Below, in pieces: positions 18,024 to 24,799 of a stretch of 42,007 nt of DNA; the first letter of the stretch is position 1, and each line of letters begins with the position of its first letter. Made by a program: the position numbers and the translations under genes. This DNA comes from Rhizobiales bacterium 24-66-13 (GTDB lineage: Bacteria > Pseudomonadota > Alphaproteobacteria > Rhizobiales > Xanthobacteraceae), in NCBI GenBank assembly GCA_002257205.1, contig NCHM01000008.1, forward strand, positions 1-42,007, written 5' to 3'. The notes below the pieces were generated by a model. It saw only the letters and a list, made by a program, of their open reading frames with translations. It was not told the DNA's origin and searched no databases.

Positions 18024-18338
18024 TCAATCCCGCCGCGGCCGGGACCAGATCAGCTGCAGGCCTTCCTCGCCGTCGACCTCGACCAGGGTGGCATAGAGGG
18101 GCTCGCGGAAGGACGGATCGTCGAGCTTGACCGAGAGGTAGTCGCGGCCGGTCTCCTCGGCGGTCCGCTGCCAGGCTGCGCCGAGCTCGACGTTGTCGGC
18201 GTCGAAGATGCGGAACTGGGGACCCCGGTCCGAGGGATTCGGGATGCGGACGATGCGGGTCCGGGCCTTGAGGCCGAGGGTGCGGATGTTGCCGATGAAG
18301 CCGTTGCCGTTCGAAGTGAAGGTGCCGATGTTGGCCAT
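18024..18338 (-). CDS. DUF736 family protein
   Basis: The protein has 104 residues from ATG 18338, preceded by AAGGGAATGAGACA. It shows the family pattern: an N-terminal [20 protein letters not shown], a central RGPQFRIF and VELGAAW, and a C-terminal [15 protein letters not shown]736 proteins are small beta-rich proteins found almost exclusively on plasmids and conjugative elements of alphaproteobacteria. Their function is unknown. The gene is preceded by repeat R3 and a 17-bp inverted repeat. Confidence 0.85.
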   Translation of the reverse strand: MANIGTFTSNGNGFIGNIRTLGLKARTRIVRIPNPSDRGPQFRIFDADNVELGAAWQRTAEETGRDYLSVKLDDPSFREPLYATLVEVDGEEGLQLIWSRPRRD

Positions 18339-18411
18339 TGTCTCATTCCCTTGGTTCCGGGCCGCGCCCATCGCGACCCGATGGCGGTCGTGAGGCCGAC
18401 GGCGATCGACC

Positions 18412-18483
18412 CGCACCCGCCGGGGTCCCCGTTGCGCTTGCGCAATGGGGTGGACCTTCGGGCCGGAACGCAGTGGAGGGCGG
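18412..18483 (-). repeat. Upstream repeat R3 (DUF736 gene)
   Basis: This block of about 72 bp matches R4 at 21404-21473: CGCACCCG-CCGGGGTCCCCG, a TGCGC hairpin, GGGGTGG, then GGCCGGAACGCAGTGGAGG. It lies 75 bases upstream of the DUF736 start on the minus strand. R4 sits at a similar position before the antirestriction gene. Confidence 0.7.
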
Positions 18484-18568
18484 CCGGCGACGGCTTTTTT
18501 GCTTCGCGATGCAAAGCCGGCCGGGGTCCCCTCCGGGGTGGCCGGCGGCGGAAAAAAGCCGTCGCCGG
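18484..18568. repeat. 17-bp perfect inverted repeat
   Basis: Arms CCGGCGACGGCTTTTTT (18484-18500) and its exact complement (18552-18568) enclose 51 bases that contain a nested GCCGGCC/GGCCGGC pair (18516-18522, 18540-18546). Either strand would show a stem bordered by a homopolymer T or A tract. It is adjacent to R3 and upstream of the DUF736 gene. Confidence 0.75.
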
Positions 18569-19047
18569 ACGTTGCGGGGACAAGATCGAGGGCGTGCAGC
18601 GCCCGTCCTTCGGCCAGACCTGCCACATCGGGTTCGCCATGGGAGAGGCCATCGCAACACCGGGGGAATGCGACATGCGCGAAGATCGCCGAGCTCCCGA
18701 CGGCACAATGGCCACGGGCCATCCGCTCGCTCCGCCCAGATCGCGGATCCGCAGCTCTCACGCAGCCTCGCCGGCCGGCCCAGCGCCCTGTCCCGTCACC
18801 GATATGACGAACGCGGTCACCGCGCCGGCCGCGGAGCAGCTCAGGGCGGCGCGACGCCCTCCACCCAAGCTCTGCCATCCGGGTCCTGCAACCGGCGACC
18901 TGCCGTGGTTGGGAGAGGCCGAGACCGCCCAGCCTGGTCCTTCCGCTGGCGGACCGCGGCGACGAGAGCGACCGCCCGCGGTGCGGGCCTGCCCGACCAA
19001 ACGCATCGAAGGGCGGAAGACGCAGGACCGGGAGTGCCGGCGCCGAC
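18569..19047. other. Gene-free interval
   Basis: The GC-rich sequence between the 17-bp inverted repeat and the terminator of the 52-residue gene carries only Arg/Pro/Ala-rich open frames without recognisable proteins. I see no RNA gene. Confidence 0.4.
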
Positions 19048-19070
19048 AAAAAAGGGGGCTCACGCCCCCT
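19048..19070 (-). terminator. Terminator containing the stop codon
   Basis: AGGGGGC (19053-19059) and GCCCCCT (19064-19070) flank a 4-base loop, and on the minus strand the stem is followed by six T residues. The stop codon of the 52-residue gene (19060-19062) lies in the loop. Confidence 0.85.
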
Positions 19071-19218
19071 CCGCCTCGCGGCTGCGGCGCTCGGCCTCCG
19101 CGAGCAGCTCTTCGAGGCGCCGCTGCGACTCCCTGCGCTCCTTGCGCGTGAGGATGCAGTGCGCGAGCTCCGCGCGCAGCTCGGCGATTTCGGCGTAGAT
19201 GTCGAGAACCTGTGTCAT
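19060..19218 (-). CDS. Small coiled-coil hypothetical protein
   Basis: The protein has 52 residues from ATG 19218, with AAGGAGG six bases upstream. It is almost entirely helical and charged: [20 protein letters not shown] followed by [22 protein letters not shown], a likely coiled coil. There is no recognisable family. It has the R2 leader and the SD hairpin in common with the unrelated gene at 15800, and a terminator overlapping its stop codon. The regulatory features make it likely to be a real gene despite its size. Confidence 0.65.
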   Translation of the reverse strand: MTQVLDIYAEIAELRAELAHCILTRKERRESQRRLEELLAEAERRSREAEGA

Positions 19219-19223
19219 GTGAA

Positions 19224-19247
19224 CCTCCTTCGTCTCGATGACGGAGG
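19224..19247 (-). promoter_or_regulatory. SD-covering hairpin of the 19060 gene
   Basis: CCTCC (19224-19228) with a following GTC pairs with GAC-GGAGG (19240-19247), leaving a small bulge. The AAGGAGG ribosome-binding site on the minus strand is one side of the stem. Confidence 0.55.
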
Positions 19248-19413
19248 CGGCGCACCGTGCGTTGGAGGGACGGGTCAAGGATCGCGCAGCGACCGGCAGC
19301 GCCGGCGCGCGGGGGTGCCGATTTTGTCGTCGCGCAGCGGCGGGAAAATTGGGGGCACCGCGCGTCCTTGACGCGGCCCGACTGCCGGTATCATGGGTCG
19401 TCATTGAGAGGAA
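19241..19413 (-). repeat. Structured leader repeat R2
   Basis: This is the second copy of R1. The outer arms GTCAAGGATCGCGC (19274-19287) and GCGCGTCCTTGAC (19360-19372) pair with one bulge. The inner CCGATTTT and AAAATTGG blocks pair with one G-U. The sequence differs from R1 in many places while pairing is largely kept. Confidence 0.7.
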
Positions 19414-19524
19414 GACGGCCTGGCACAACGCTGCGGCCGGGCTCCCTTACGCTGGTGCCGCACCTCGGTCGCATCCGAACCGGGGGCAGCCTTTTTCGGC
19501 AGCCCTCGCGGTGCCGGCCCACGA

Positions 19525-20391
19525 CTACAAGCCGCACATACCCTCGCACTCGTTGGGCCAGAGATCGAGCTGGCCGTGATCGGTTGCCGTGGTGAGATCA
19601 GCGTCTTCCAGCGGCGTCGCCGAACGATGGAGAAAGACCTCTCCACGGATGCCGCGCAAGCTGGAGCGGATCGCCCGGTCGACCGCGACCGCATCGGCCC
19701 AGCCCGCCGGATCGCCGTCGTGCAGGCGCCGCCACGCCGCGTCGCTATGGAACGGGCATCCAATGCAGGCGCTTTTCGGGGGCCGCGGATAGCCGTGCCG
19801 CTCCAGCCAGGACAGGCAGTCGCGGCGCGACATGCGCTTTTCGACGAGTGGCCAGCGGTTGAGGCGCCAGCTCTCGAAGCTCGGCTTCATGCGGATGATC
19901 TCGTCGGTGGAGATGCCGATCCACTGCTCGACGACGGGGACGGCCGGCGAGCGCCGGCGCGTCAAGCCGGCGAGCGCGCGCACCTTCCGACGGATTGGAT
20001 CGATCTTGTAGTCGCCGGTGCATTGGCGCCGGATCATGCCGACCGAGACGCGCCCCTGCCGGTCCACACGGCGCGTGAACGCGGGAATCGATGCCCAGCG
20101 GCGGCCTTCCGCCGCCGCCAGAAGATTGGCGCGGATATCGCCGGCCGACACGATATGCACAGGGAACGGCAGAACGTTAGGGGACATGAGCCAAGCTAGG
20201 TGATCATAGACCGCCCGGGGCTCCCAGCGCGTGTCCGCGAAGATCGCGCAGTCAGGCATGGGACTGATCTCGCCGTGGGCGGCGAGCAGCGCGAGGGTGG
20301 TGGATTGCACGCCCGCGCCGAGGCTCAGCACGCGCAGGCGGATCGCGGAGGACGAGGCGTCCTCCACGCTGACCGGCGGAGCGTGAAGCAT
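19525..20391 (-). CDS. PP-loop ATP-pyrophosphatase, PAPS-reductase-like
   Basis: The protein has 288 residues, and its ATG overlaps the stop of the antirestriction gene (ATGA). Residues about 20-36 contain the PP-loop SLGAGVQSTTLALL of adenine-nucleotide alpha-hydrolase-like enzymes. RRQCTGDYKIDP and a CIGCPFHSD motif near 225 supply cysteines that could hold a cluster or act in sulfur transfer. Such proteins are annotated as phosphoadenosine phosphosulfate reductase-like or DndC-like and are frequent on phages and plasmids, where they may modify nucleic acid. Classical sulfate assimilation is unlikely, given the context and CIGC motif. The coupling to ArdC points to a role in establishment in a new host, which is inference. 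Confidence 0.75.
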   Translation of the reverse strand: MLHAPPVSVEDASSSAIRLRVLSLGAGVQSTTLALLAAHGEISPMPDCAIFADTRWEPRAVYDHLAWLMSPNVLPFPVHIVSAGDIRANLLAAAEGRRWASIPAFTRRVDRQGRVSVGMIRRQCTGDYKIDPIRRKVRALAGLTRRRSPAVPVVEQWIGISTDEIIRMKPSFESWRLNRWPLVEKRMSRRDCLSWLERHGYPRPPKSACIGCPFHSDAAWRRLHDGDPAGWADAVAVDRAIRSSLRGIRGEVFLHRSATPLEDADLTTATDHGQLDLWPNECEGMCGL

Positions 20392-21320
20392 CAGGCTGCC
20401 TCCCGCTCAGCTTTCACCTCCGGCTGCAGGCCGTGCAGATAGGTGACGGCCCGCTGCGCGTGCGCGGCGGCGGAAAAGATCGCCTTGCGATCATTCTCGA
20501 GCACCTTGAGCCAGGACGCGACGTAGCTCGCGTGGTCCGCCCGCGGCTCGAGCTCCGGCACCAGGCCGAGATCGGCGCAGAGGAAGCTCGCGCCGATGTC
20601 GGCGATGAGCTCTTCGCGCGCCCGCTCGCTGCGATCCTGGTGGTAGCGGCTGAGGTCCCGGTCGAGCCGATGTGACGCGCCGGCCCAGTGGACGCATTCA
20701 TGTCCAAGAACGGCGTAGTAGCTCGCCGCGTCGCGGAAGCTCTCGAAAGGCGGCATCTGCACATGGTCGCTCGACGGCGCGAAGAACGCCTTCGTCCCGC
20801 CATGGCGGATCACCGCGCCGGTGTTGGCGAAGAAGCGGTCGGCATGCGCGATCCGCTCGATCGGGTCGGGGACAGGCTCCGCGGGCCGGGCATAGTAATG
20901 CTCGGGCAAGCCCTCGATCTGGTCGCCATTGAAGACGGTGTAGGCCTTGAGGAAGGGAATCTCCCGTTCGACCTCGTCGCCGCGCGCGTCGGTCTCCGTT
21001 CGCCTGAAACGGCTAGCATAGACCACCATCGCGCCGCTTTCGCCCTTGCGGACATGCGCGCCGAGCTCGGATGCCTGCCTGAAGGTCATCCACATCGGCG
21101 AGGCGAAGCCGCGCGCCATGCTCTCCGACCAGAGCAGCAGCACATTCATGCCGGTGTAGGGTTCGCCATTGTGGCGCAGCGGCCGCGTCACGCGGCCCTT
21201 CACATGGCCTGCGCTCCAGGGCTGCACCCAGGGACGCACCCCCTTCTCCAGCGCGGCGACGAGCTTTTCCGTGATCTGCGCATAGATGTCGGTGCGCGTC
21301 CTGCTTTCCTTCCTTTTCAT
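20391..21320 (-). CDS. ArdC-type antirestriction protein
   Basis: The protein has 309 residues. The N-terminal ArdC-like ssDNA-binding domain (about 8-130) starts TDIYAQITEKLVAALEKGVRPW and includes PYTGMNVLLLW and FRQASELGAHVRKGE. The C-terminal part is a zincin-like metallopeptidase domain with GHECVHWAG near 206-214 (an HExxH motif) and EELIADIGA as the third-ligand region. ArdC proteins bind single-stranded DNA and protect incoming plasmids from restriction in the recipient. The gene is preceded by an SD-covering hairpin and repeat R4 and is translationally coupled to the PP-loop gene. Confidence 0.9.
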   Translation of the reverse strand: MKRKESRTRTDIYAQITEKLVAALEKGVRPWVQPWSAGHVKGRVTRPLRHNGEPYTGMNVLLLWSESMARGFASPMWMTFRQASELGAHVRKGESGAMVVYASRFRRTETDARGDEVEREIPFLKAYTVFNGDQIEGLPEHYYARPAEPVPDPIERIAHADRFFANTGAVIRHGGTKAFFAPSSDHVQMPPFESFRDAASYYAVLGHECVHWAGASHRLDRDLSRYHQDRSERAREELIADIGASFLCADLGLVPELEPRADHASYVASWLKVLENDRKAIFSAAAHAQRAVTYLHGLQPEVKAEREAA

Positions 21321-21329
21321 GGTCCCGAA

Positions 21330-21344
21330 CCTCCTTCATGGAGG
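21330..21344 (-). promoter_or_regulatory. SD-covering hairpin of the ArdC gene
   Basis: CCTCC (21330-21334), a five-base loop and GGAGG (21340-21344) form a perfect stem. On the minus strand the GGAGG nine bases before ATG 21320 is the ribosome-binding site. Confidence 0.6.
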
Positions 21345-21403
21345 CCGCGCCGATCGCGGCCCCGTCACGGAGGTCCGTCAGGCGGGGACGGTCATGAGGT
21401 CCG

Positions 21404-21473
21404 CGCACCCGACCGGGGTCCCCGGCGCGCCTGCGCGACGGGGTGGTCAGGGCCGGAACGCAGTGGAGGACGG
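21404..21473 (-). repeat. Upstream repeat R4 (ArdC gene)
   Basis: This is the second copy of R3: CGCACCCG-CCGGGGTCCCCGG, a GCGC-rich hairpin, GGGGTGG, then GGCCGGAACGCAGTGGAGGACGG. It lies about 85 bases upstream of the ArdC start. The remainder of the 21345-21750 interval holds no gene that I can support. Confidence 0.7.
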
Positions 21474-21750
21474 CGCAGCCGTTGCGCGGGCCGCCGGACC
21501 CGGCAGGACCCCCGTCCGGGACGGGCCGCGCCAGCGCGCCACTCCCGGCCGCTCTCCCATCGTCACGGTCTGGAAATTCGCAGAGGCGAGACAGGTCGCA
21601 GGCGTGATGTCCGGCTAAAAGGGGCCGACTGCTCGACACCAATGTCGCCGCCGTGCTGACCAATCTGCGCAGCGCGCGGTCGAAAAAATCGTCCTCGGCG
21701 GCTCGGTAAGTAGAGCCCCGCGCGCCGGCAGGACGCGATGGCGACAAGAG

Positions 21751-21780
21751 AAAAGGCCGACCCTGATGGGCCGGCCTTTT
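21751..21780 (-). terminator. Bidirectional hairpin terminator
   Basis: 13-base arms, AAAAGGCCGACCC (21751-21763) and GGGCCGGCCTTTT (21768-21780), have one mismatch and a TGAT loop. A and T tracts flank the stem on both strands. It lies 48 bases past the stop of the 21828 gene. Confidence 0.85.
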
Positions 21781-21827
21781 GGTAGTGAGAGATGAGGGGC
21801 GAGGCCGAAGCCTCGCCCGGGGGCAGC

Positions 21828-22415
21828 TCAGCCGAAGGCGGCCATCTGCAGCTCTGCCGCCTTGCGGTCGACGCTCTGGCCCGGGTTCTCGACCGGGCGC
21901 TCGAAGGGCTTCCAGCGCTCGCCGACGACGTGCTCGTAGGCAGCGACGGCGCCCTCGGCCGCCATGCGCAGGGCGTAGGACTGCAGGGCCATGTCGGCGG
22001 CGAACTCGCGCTTGCGCTGCGCGGCGCTGTCGAAGCCGACCGGGCCGTCTAGGTCCTCGTCGCGGGTATCGTTGGCGGCCTTGGCCGTGGCGTCGCGGGC
22101 CTCCGTCACCGCGCGGCTGTAGAACTGCCCGGCCCCATGGGCGGAGCCGACATAGGCGCCGACGATGCGCTGGAGATGGATCTGCATCGCGCGCTCGCCC
22201 AGGCCCTCGTCGAGGCTGCCGGCGGTCTCGACGATCAGGCGGTGATGAAGCTCGCGGATGCCGTCGCCGTCGACCACGGCGAGGCCGAAGCGCTCGGAGA
22301 TGAGCGTGGCGGTGGCGGCGTCGGCGCAGCACAGCTTGACCATTTCGAGGGTGGTGCCCTTGCGGAGTTGGACGACCTTGGCGGCCGGGCGAGGAGCGGG
22401 AGCGGACTTGGTCAT
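21828..22415 (-). CDS. Conserved plasmid hypothetical protein
   Basis: The protein has 195 residues from ATG 22415, with AAAGGAA nine bases upstream. It is largely helical, with LRKGTTLEMVKLCCADAATA, IHLQRIVGAYVGSAHGAGQFYSRAV and a basic C-terminus (ERWKPFERPVENPGQSVDRKAAEL). I do not recognise a domain. Its upstream region contains a short AGGGCCT/AGGCCCT hairpin at 22564-22579 that resembles one upstream of the ParB-like gene. A strong terminator follows, so it is probably a single-gene transcript. Confidence 0.7.
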   Translation of the reverse strand: MTKSAPAPRPAAKVVQLRKGTTLEMVKLCCADAATATLISERFGLAVVDGDGIRELHHRLIVETAGSLDEGLGERAMQIHLQRIVGAYVGSAHGAGQFYSRAVTEARDATAKAANDTRDEDLDGPVGFDSAAQRKREFAADMALQSYALRMAAEGAVAAYEHVVGERWKPFERPVENPGQSVDRKAAELQMAAFG

Positions 22416-22563
22416 GGCGATTTCCTTTCGTTCGGTTTCTCCCGAGGCCCGGACCGGCTCCAGCCGGTCCTCCCTGCGGGTGCGGTCGGAACAAGCCGGC
22501 GGAAAGACGGGTGCTTCAGGGTCCGGGGACGCCGGATCGAGCGGGGTGGGCGTGCGGCCAAGC

Positions 22564-22579
22564 AGGGCCTTCAGGCCCT
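22564..22579. repeat. Small hairpin, related copy at 27177
   Basis: AGGGCCT (22564-22570) and AGGCCCT (22573-22579) lie within a CAGGGC-TTCAG-CCT context. The same pattern occurs at 27177-27195. Each sits about 140-150 bases upstream of a minus-strand gene start. Confidence 0.5.
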
Positions 22580-23335
22580 CGGGCGGGACGCGGGCACGCC
22601 CTGCGAGAGTGGCGGTTCCGGCCGCAACGCGGCGCGAAGCGGCCTTGAAGCGCCCGGCCGCCGGCTTAAGACCGCGACAAACCCGGGGGGAGGTCCGGCG
22701 GACCGGACTCTCGACATGGGAAGCCGACCGGCAAAGACCGCCATGACAGGCCGTCTCGCCGTGCAGGAGCCGTCGTCCTTAACGAAAGGGGGCCGGCAAA
22801 GCATCGCGCGCGCGATCGGACGCGCCCGGCCTTCGCTCGCCAGAGCCCGTCGAGCCCGTGACCTCGGCGCGCCAGGCCTCCGGGGTACAGCGCGACGGCA
22901 GCGGATGCGGCGCCGAAGACGAGGATGCGCCATCGAGCGGATTCGGGGATCCACCGCACGATGTGGGATGACGGTGAACGCCGGGGGGCGGTATGGGCGC
23001 GTCTGGGCGGGGAGGCTGCCCGCGACGGCCCAACGTTCATGCGCCCGCGACGTGGAACCGCCGGGAGACGGATACACGCTCGGCAGCATCTCCAGCGCAC
23101 GCGGCGACGGCTGCAGGTCGAGGCTCAGCTGAGCGTCGCCGCCTGGGCCGGGGCATCGCTGGAGGCATCCCATGGCGAGCGCACGGTGCTCGCGATCGAC
23201 GTGGAGCTCCATGGCGCGGTGCCCCGACGGTCGGCGACACCACGTCCCTGCGGCGGCCCGACATGTCGGGCAGGGAACGCGGGTGACGGGATGGTCCGGC
23301 CATGTCTGGCCGCAGCGATGGCAGCGGAATCTCAT
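22571..23335 (-). CDS. Zinc-finger-like small protein with long unlikely tail
   Basis: The ATG at 23335 overlaps the stop of the upstream gene (ATGA), so it is the last gene of the 25272-to-22571 operon. The first 80 residues look like a genuine small protein: MRFRCHRCGQTWPDH, then VPCPTCRAAAGTWCRRPSGH, giving CxxC and CPTC pairs that could bind zinc, followed by AMELHVDREHRALA. After about residue 85 the sequence becomes Arg/Pro-rich and looks non-coding, and the 254-residue length may result from a lost stop codon or frameshift in high-GC DNA. Function is unknown. The tail overlaps the upstream region of the 21828 gene. Confidence 0.5.
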   Translation of the reverse strand: MRFRCHRCGQTWPDHPVTRVPCPTCRAAAGTWCRRPSGHRAMELHVDREHRALAMGCLQRCPGPGGDAQLSLDLQPSPRALEMLPSVYPSPGGSTSRAHERWAVAGSLPAQTRPYRPPAFTVIPHRAVDPRIRSMAHPRLRRRIRCRRAVPRRPGAPRSRARRALASEGRARPIARAMLCRPPFVKDDGSCTARRPVMAVFAGRLPMSRVRSAGPPPGFVAVLSRRPGASRPLRAALRPEPPLSQGVPASRPRA

Positions 23336-23544
23336 GAGCGCCGCTCCTGCCGTTCCGATCTCGCGGCGACGCTCCGAAGGGCTTCACGCGCTGCGCGCAC
23401 CGTGTCGAAGCCCATCACCCCGCAATCGTCGTAGAAGAAATGGCCGTGGTGCAGCGTGACGATGATGCCGTTGCCGATGTCGCGCTCATCGTCCCAATGA
23501 GCGACGAGAGGATGCTTCGGCGGCCGTAGCGCCTTGCGCTTCAT
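23332..23544 (-). CDS. Small hypothetical protein
   Basis: The protein has 70 residues from ATG 23544, with GAGGGAG upstream. Its start overlaps the previous stop, and its stop overlaps the next start. The sequence KRKALRPPKHPLVAHWDDERDIGNGIIVTLHHGHFF predicts a basic N-terminus and a small beta-rich body, with a YDDCGVMGFDTVRAAREAL helix. No family is recognised. The fourfold ATGA overlaps in this operon make translation likely. Confidence 0.65.
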   Translation of the reverse strand: MKRKALRPPKHPLVAHWDDERDIGNGIIVTLHHGHFFYDDCGVMGFDTVRAAREALRSVAARSERQERRS

Positions 23545-23915
23545 GGCGTTTGCTCCCTCGCCGTGCTTCGGGACTCTCGGCGCGGCTCGGTTGGCTCGCA
23601 CTCTGGGCATCCGAGGCGGTCGCGGAGCGCGGCGATCGCCTGGTCCTGCCGGGCGAGCTTTCGCGACAAGGCATCGATCTCGGGCTGTCGCTCGGTCGTC
23701 AGCGCCGCAAGCTGCGCGCGATAGCGCTCGAGGAATGCACTTGGCTCGGGAGCCTTGCCGCGCCGGAAGAAGCTGTGGCGCGGCTTCAACTGCGGGATGA
23801 AGGCCGTCATCCGCCGGGTGATCTGACGATTGATCCTGTCGAGCTGACGCTGGATCTCACGGCGCGCCTCCTGCATGCGGGAGAGCTCGGCGAAGCGGTC
23901 GGCGCGCGCGGTCAT
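23541..23915 (-). CDS. Coiled-coil hypothetical protein
   Basis: The protein has 124 residues, with ATGA overlaps at both ends. The N-terminal 45 residues form a likely coiled coil (FAELSRMQEARREIQRQLDR). A basic segment FIPQLKPRHSFFRRGK follows, then a second heptad-rich stretch around ALSRKLARQDQAIAALRDRL, ending with CPEC. The pair of cysteines near the C-terminus could bind metal but is alone. No known family is recognised. Confidence 0.65.
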   Translation of the reverse strand: MTARADRFAELSRMQEARREIQRQLDRINRQITRRMTAFIPQLKPRHSFFRRGKAPEPSAFLERYRAQLAALTTERQPEIDALSRKLARQDQAIAALRDRLGCPECEPTEPRRESRSTAREQTP

Positions 23916-24799
23916 GTGACCACCCTCCCGCTCCAGCCGATGAAGCTCGACGGCCCGCCATAGACGCGATGCCGGGCCGGATCGATGATGAAGCCGAAGC
24001 GACCGATCCGGTACTCGGCCGATGGGACGAGGAATCGCCGCTCCTCGGTTCCCGGACCGCGCTTGCCGCCGAGCGTCGCTACAACCTCGACGAAGCCTGG
24101 CTGCTGGTCCGACGTGATGGCCGAGGCGACGATCCAGTCAGCAGTATGATCGCGCTCGAAGTCGCGGCGATCCTTCTCGCGGGACTCGCCGGGCAGCAGC
24201 ACCGTGCCGAAGATCGCCTCCCAGGCATCCGGCCAGCTATCCTTGATCGTGCGTTCGGCGCAGCGCCGCTCGAACGCGGTGAACAGATGCGGGAACGTGA
24301 TCGCAACTGCGGCCCAGCCCTCGTCCTCCTCGTACCAGCCGCCCTCGGCGCGAAGGAGCGGATGGACCGTCCGGTTGCGGTCGGCCGAGATGTGGAAGCC
24401 GCCATGGCCGGCCGTGGAGTGGAAGACGACGTCCTCGGCATAGAGTGTGGCGCCTTGCGACGCGCCCCATGGTGTGCTCGCGCGCGAACAAACCTCCTTG
24501 CGGCCGAGCGCCCGCTTCTCCCGCTGATGCTCGGCGCTTTCGAGGACGCGGGCACGAAATGCCGCCTCGTCGGCGAGCTCGCCGCAATGGCCGTAGAAGT
24601 CGGAGCGGGACCACTGTGCCATCGGCTTGCCGATGCGCCAGCCACTGACGAGATAATGCCGGCCATCGTCCGCCGGCGCCATGGCGAAGGCGGTCTCACC
24701 GACCAGCGCTACGAGGAGGCCATCGGCGCCGCGCCCAAAAGAAACCCCCGGAAATCCGGGGGCGCCGTCTTTTGCTGGTGAAGGGGCTGATGCGTTCAT
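23912..24799 (-). CDS. DUF7007-like conserved plasmid protein
   Basis: The protein has 295 residues from ATG 24799, overlapping the preceding stop. Distinctive blocks are YLVSGWRIGKPMAQW, STPWGASQGATLYAEDVVFH, STAGHGGFHISADRN, RCAERTIKDSWPDAWEAIFG and EERRFLVPSAEYRIGRFGF, a pattern I associate with the rhizobial plasmid family now called DUF7007. The assignment is from memory of the family and was not checked. Function is unknown. It is unusual that a terminator-like hairpin (24745-24762) lies within the first 20 codons. Confidence 0.7.
   Translation of the reverse strand: MNASAPSPAKDGAPGFPGVSFGRGADGLLVALVGETAFAMAPADDGRHYLVSGWRIGKPMAQWSRSDFYGHCGELADEAAFRARVLESAEHQREKRALGRKEVCSRASTPWGASQGATLYAEDVVFHSTAGHGGFHISADRNRTVHPLLRAEGGWYEEDEGWAAVAITFPHLFTAFERRCAERTIKDSWPDAWEAIFGTVLLPGESREKDRRDFERDHTADWIVASAITSDQQPGFVEVVATLGGKRGPGTEERRFLVPSAEYRIGRFGFIIDPARHRVYGGPSSFIGWSGRVVT
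24745..24762 (-). terminator. Terminator-like hairpin inside a coding start
   Basis: CCCCCGGA (24745-24752) and TCCGGGGG (24755-24762) are perfect 8-bp arms. On the minus strand the stem is followed by TTTCTTTT. It lies about 35 bases past the stop of the 24796 gene but inside codons 13-19 of the next gene. Confidence 0.6.
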
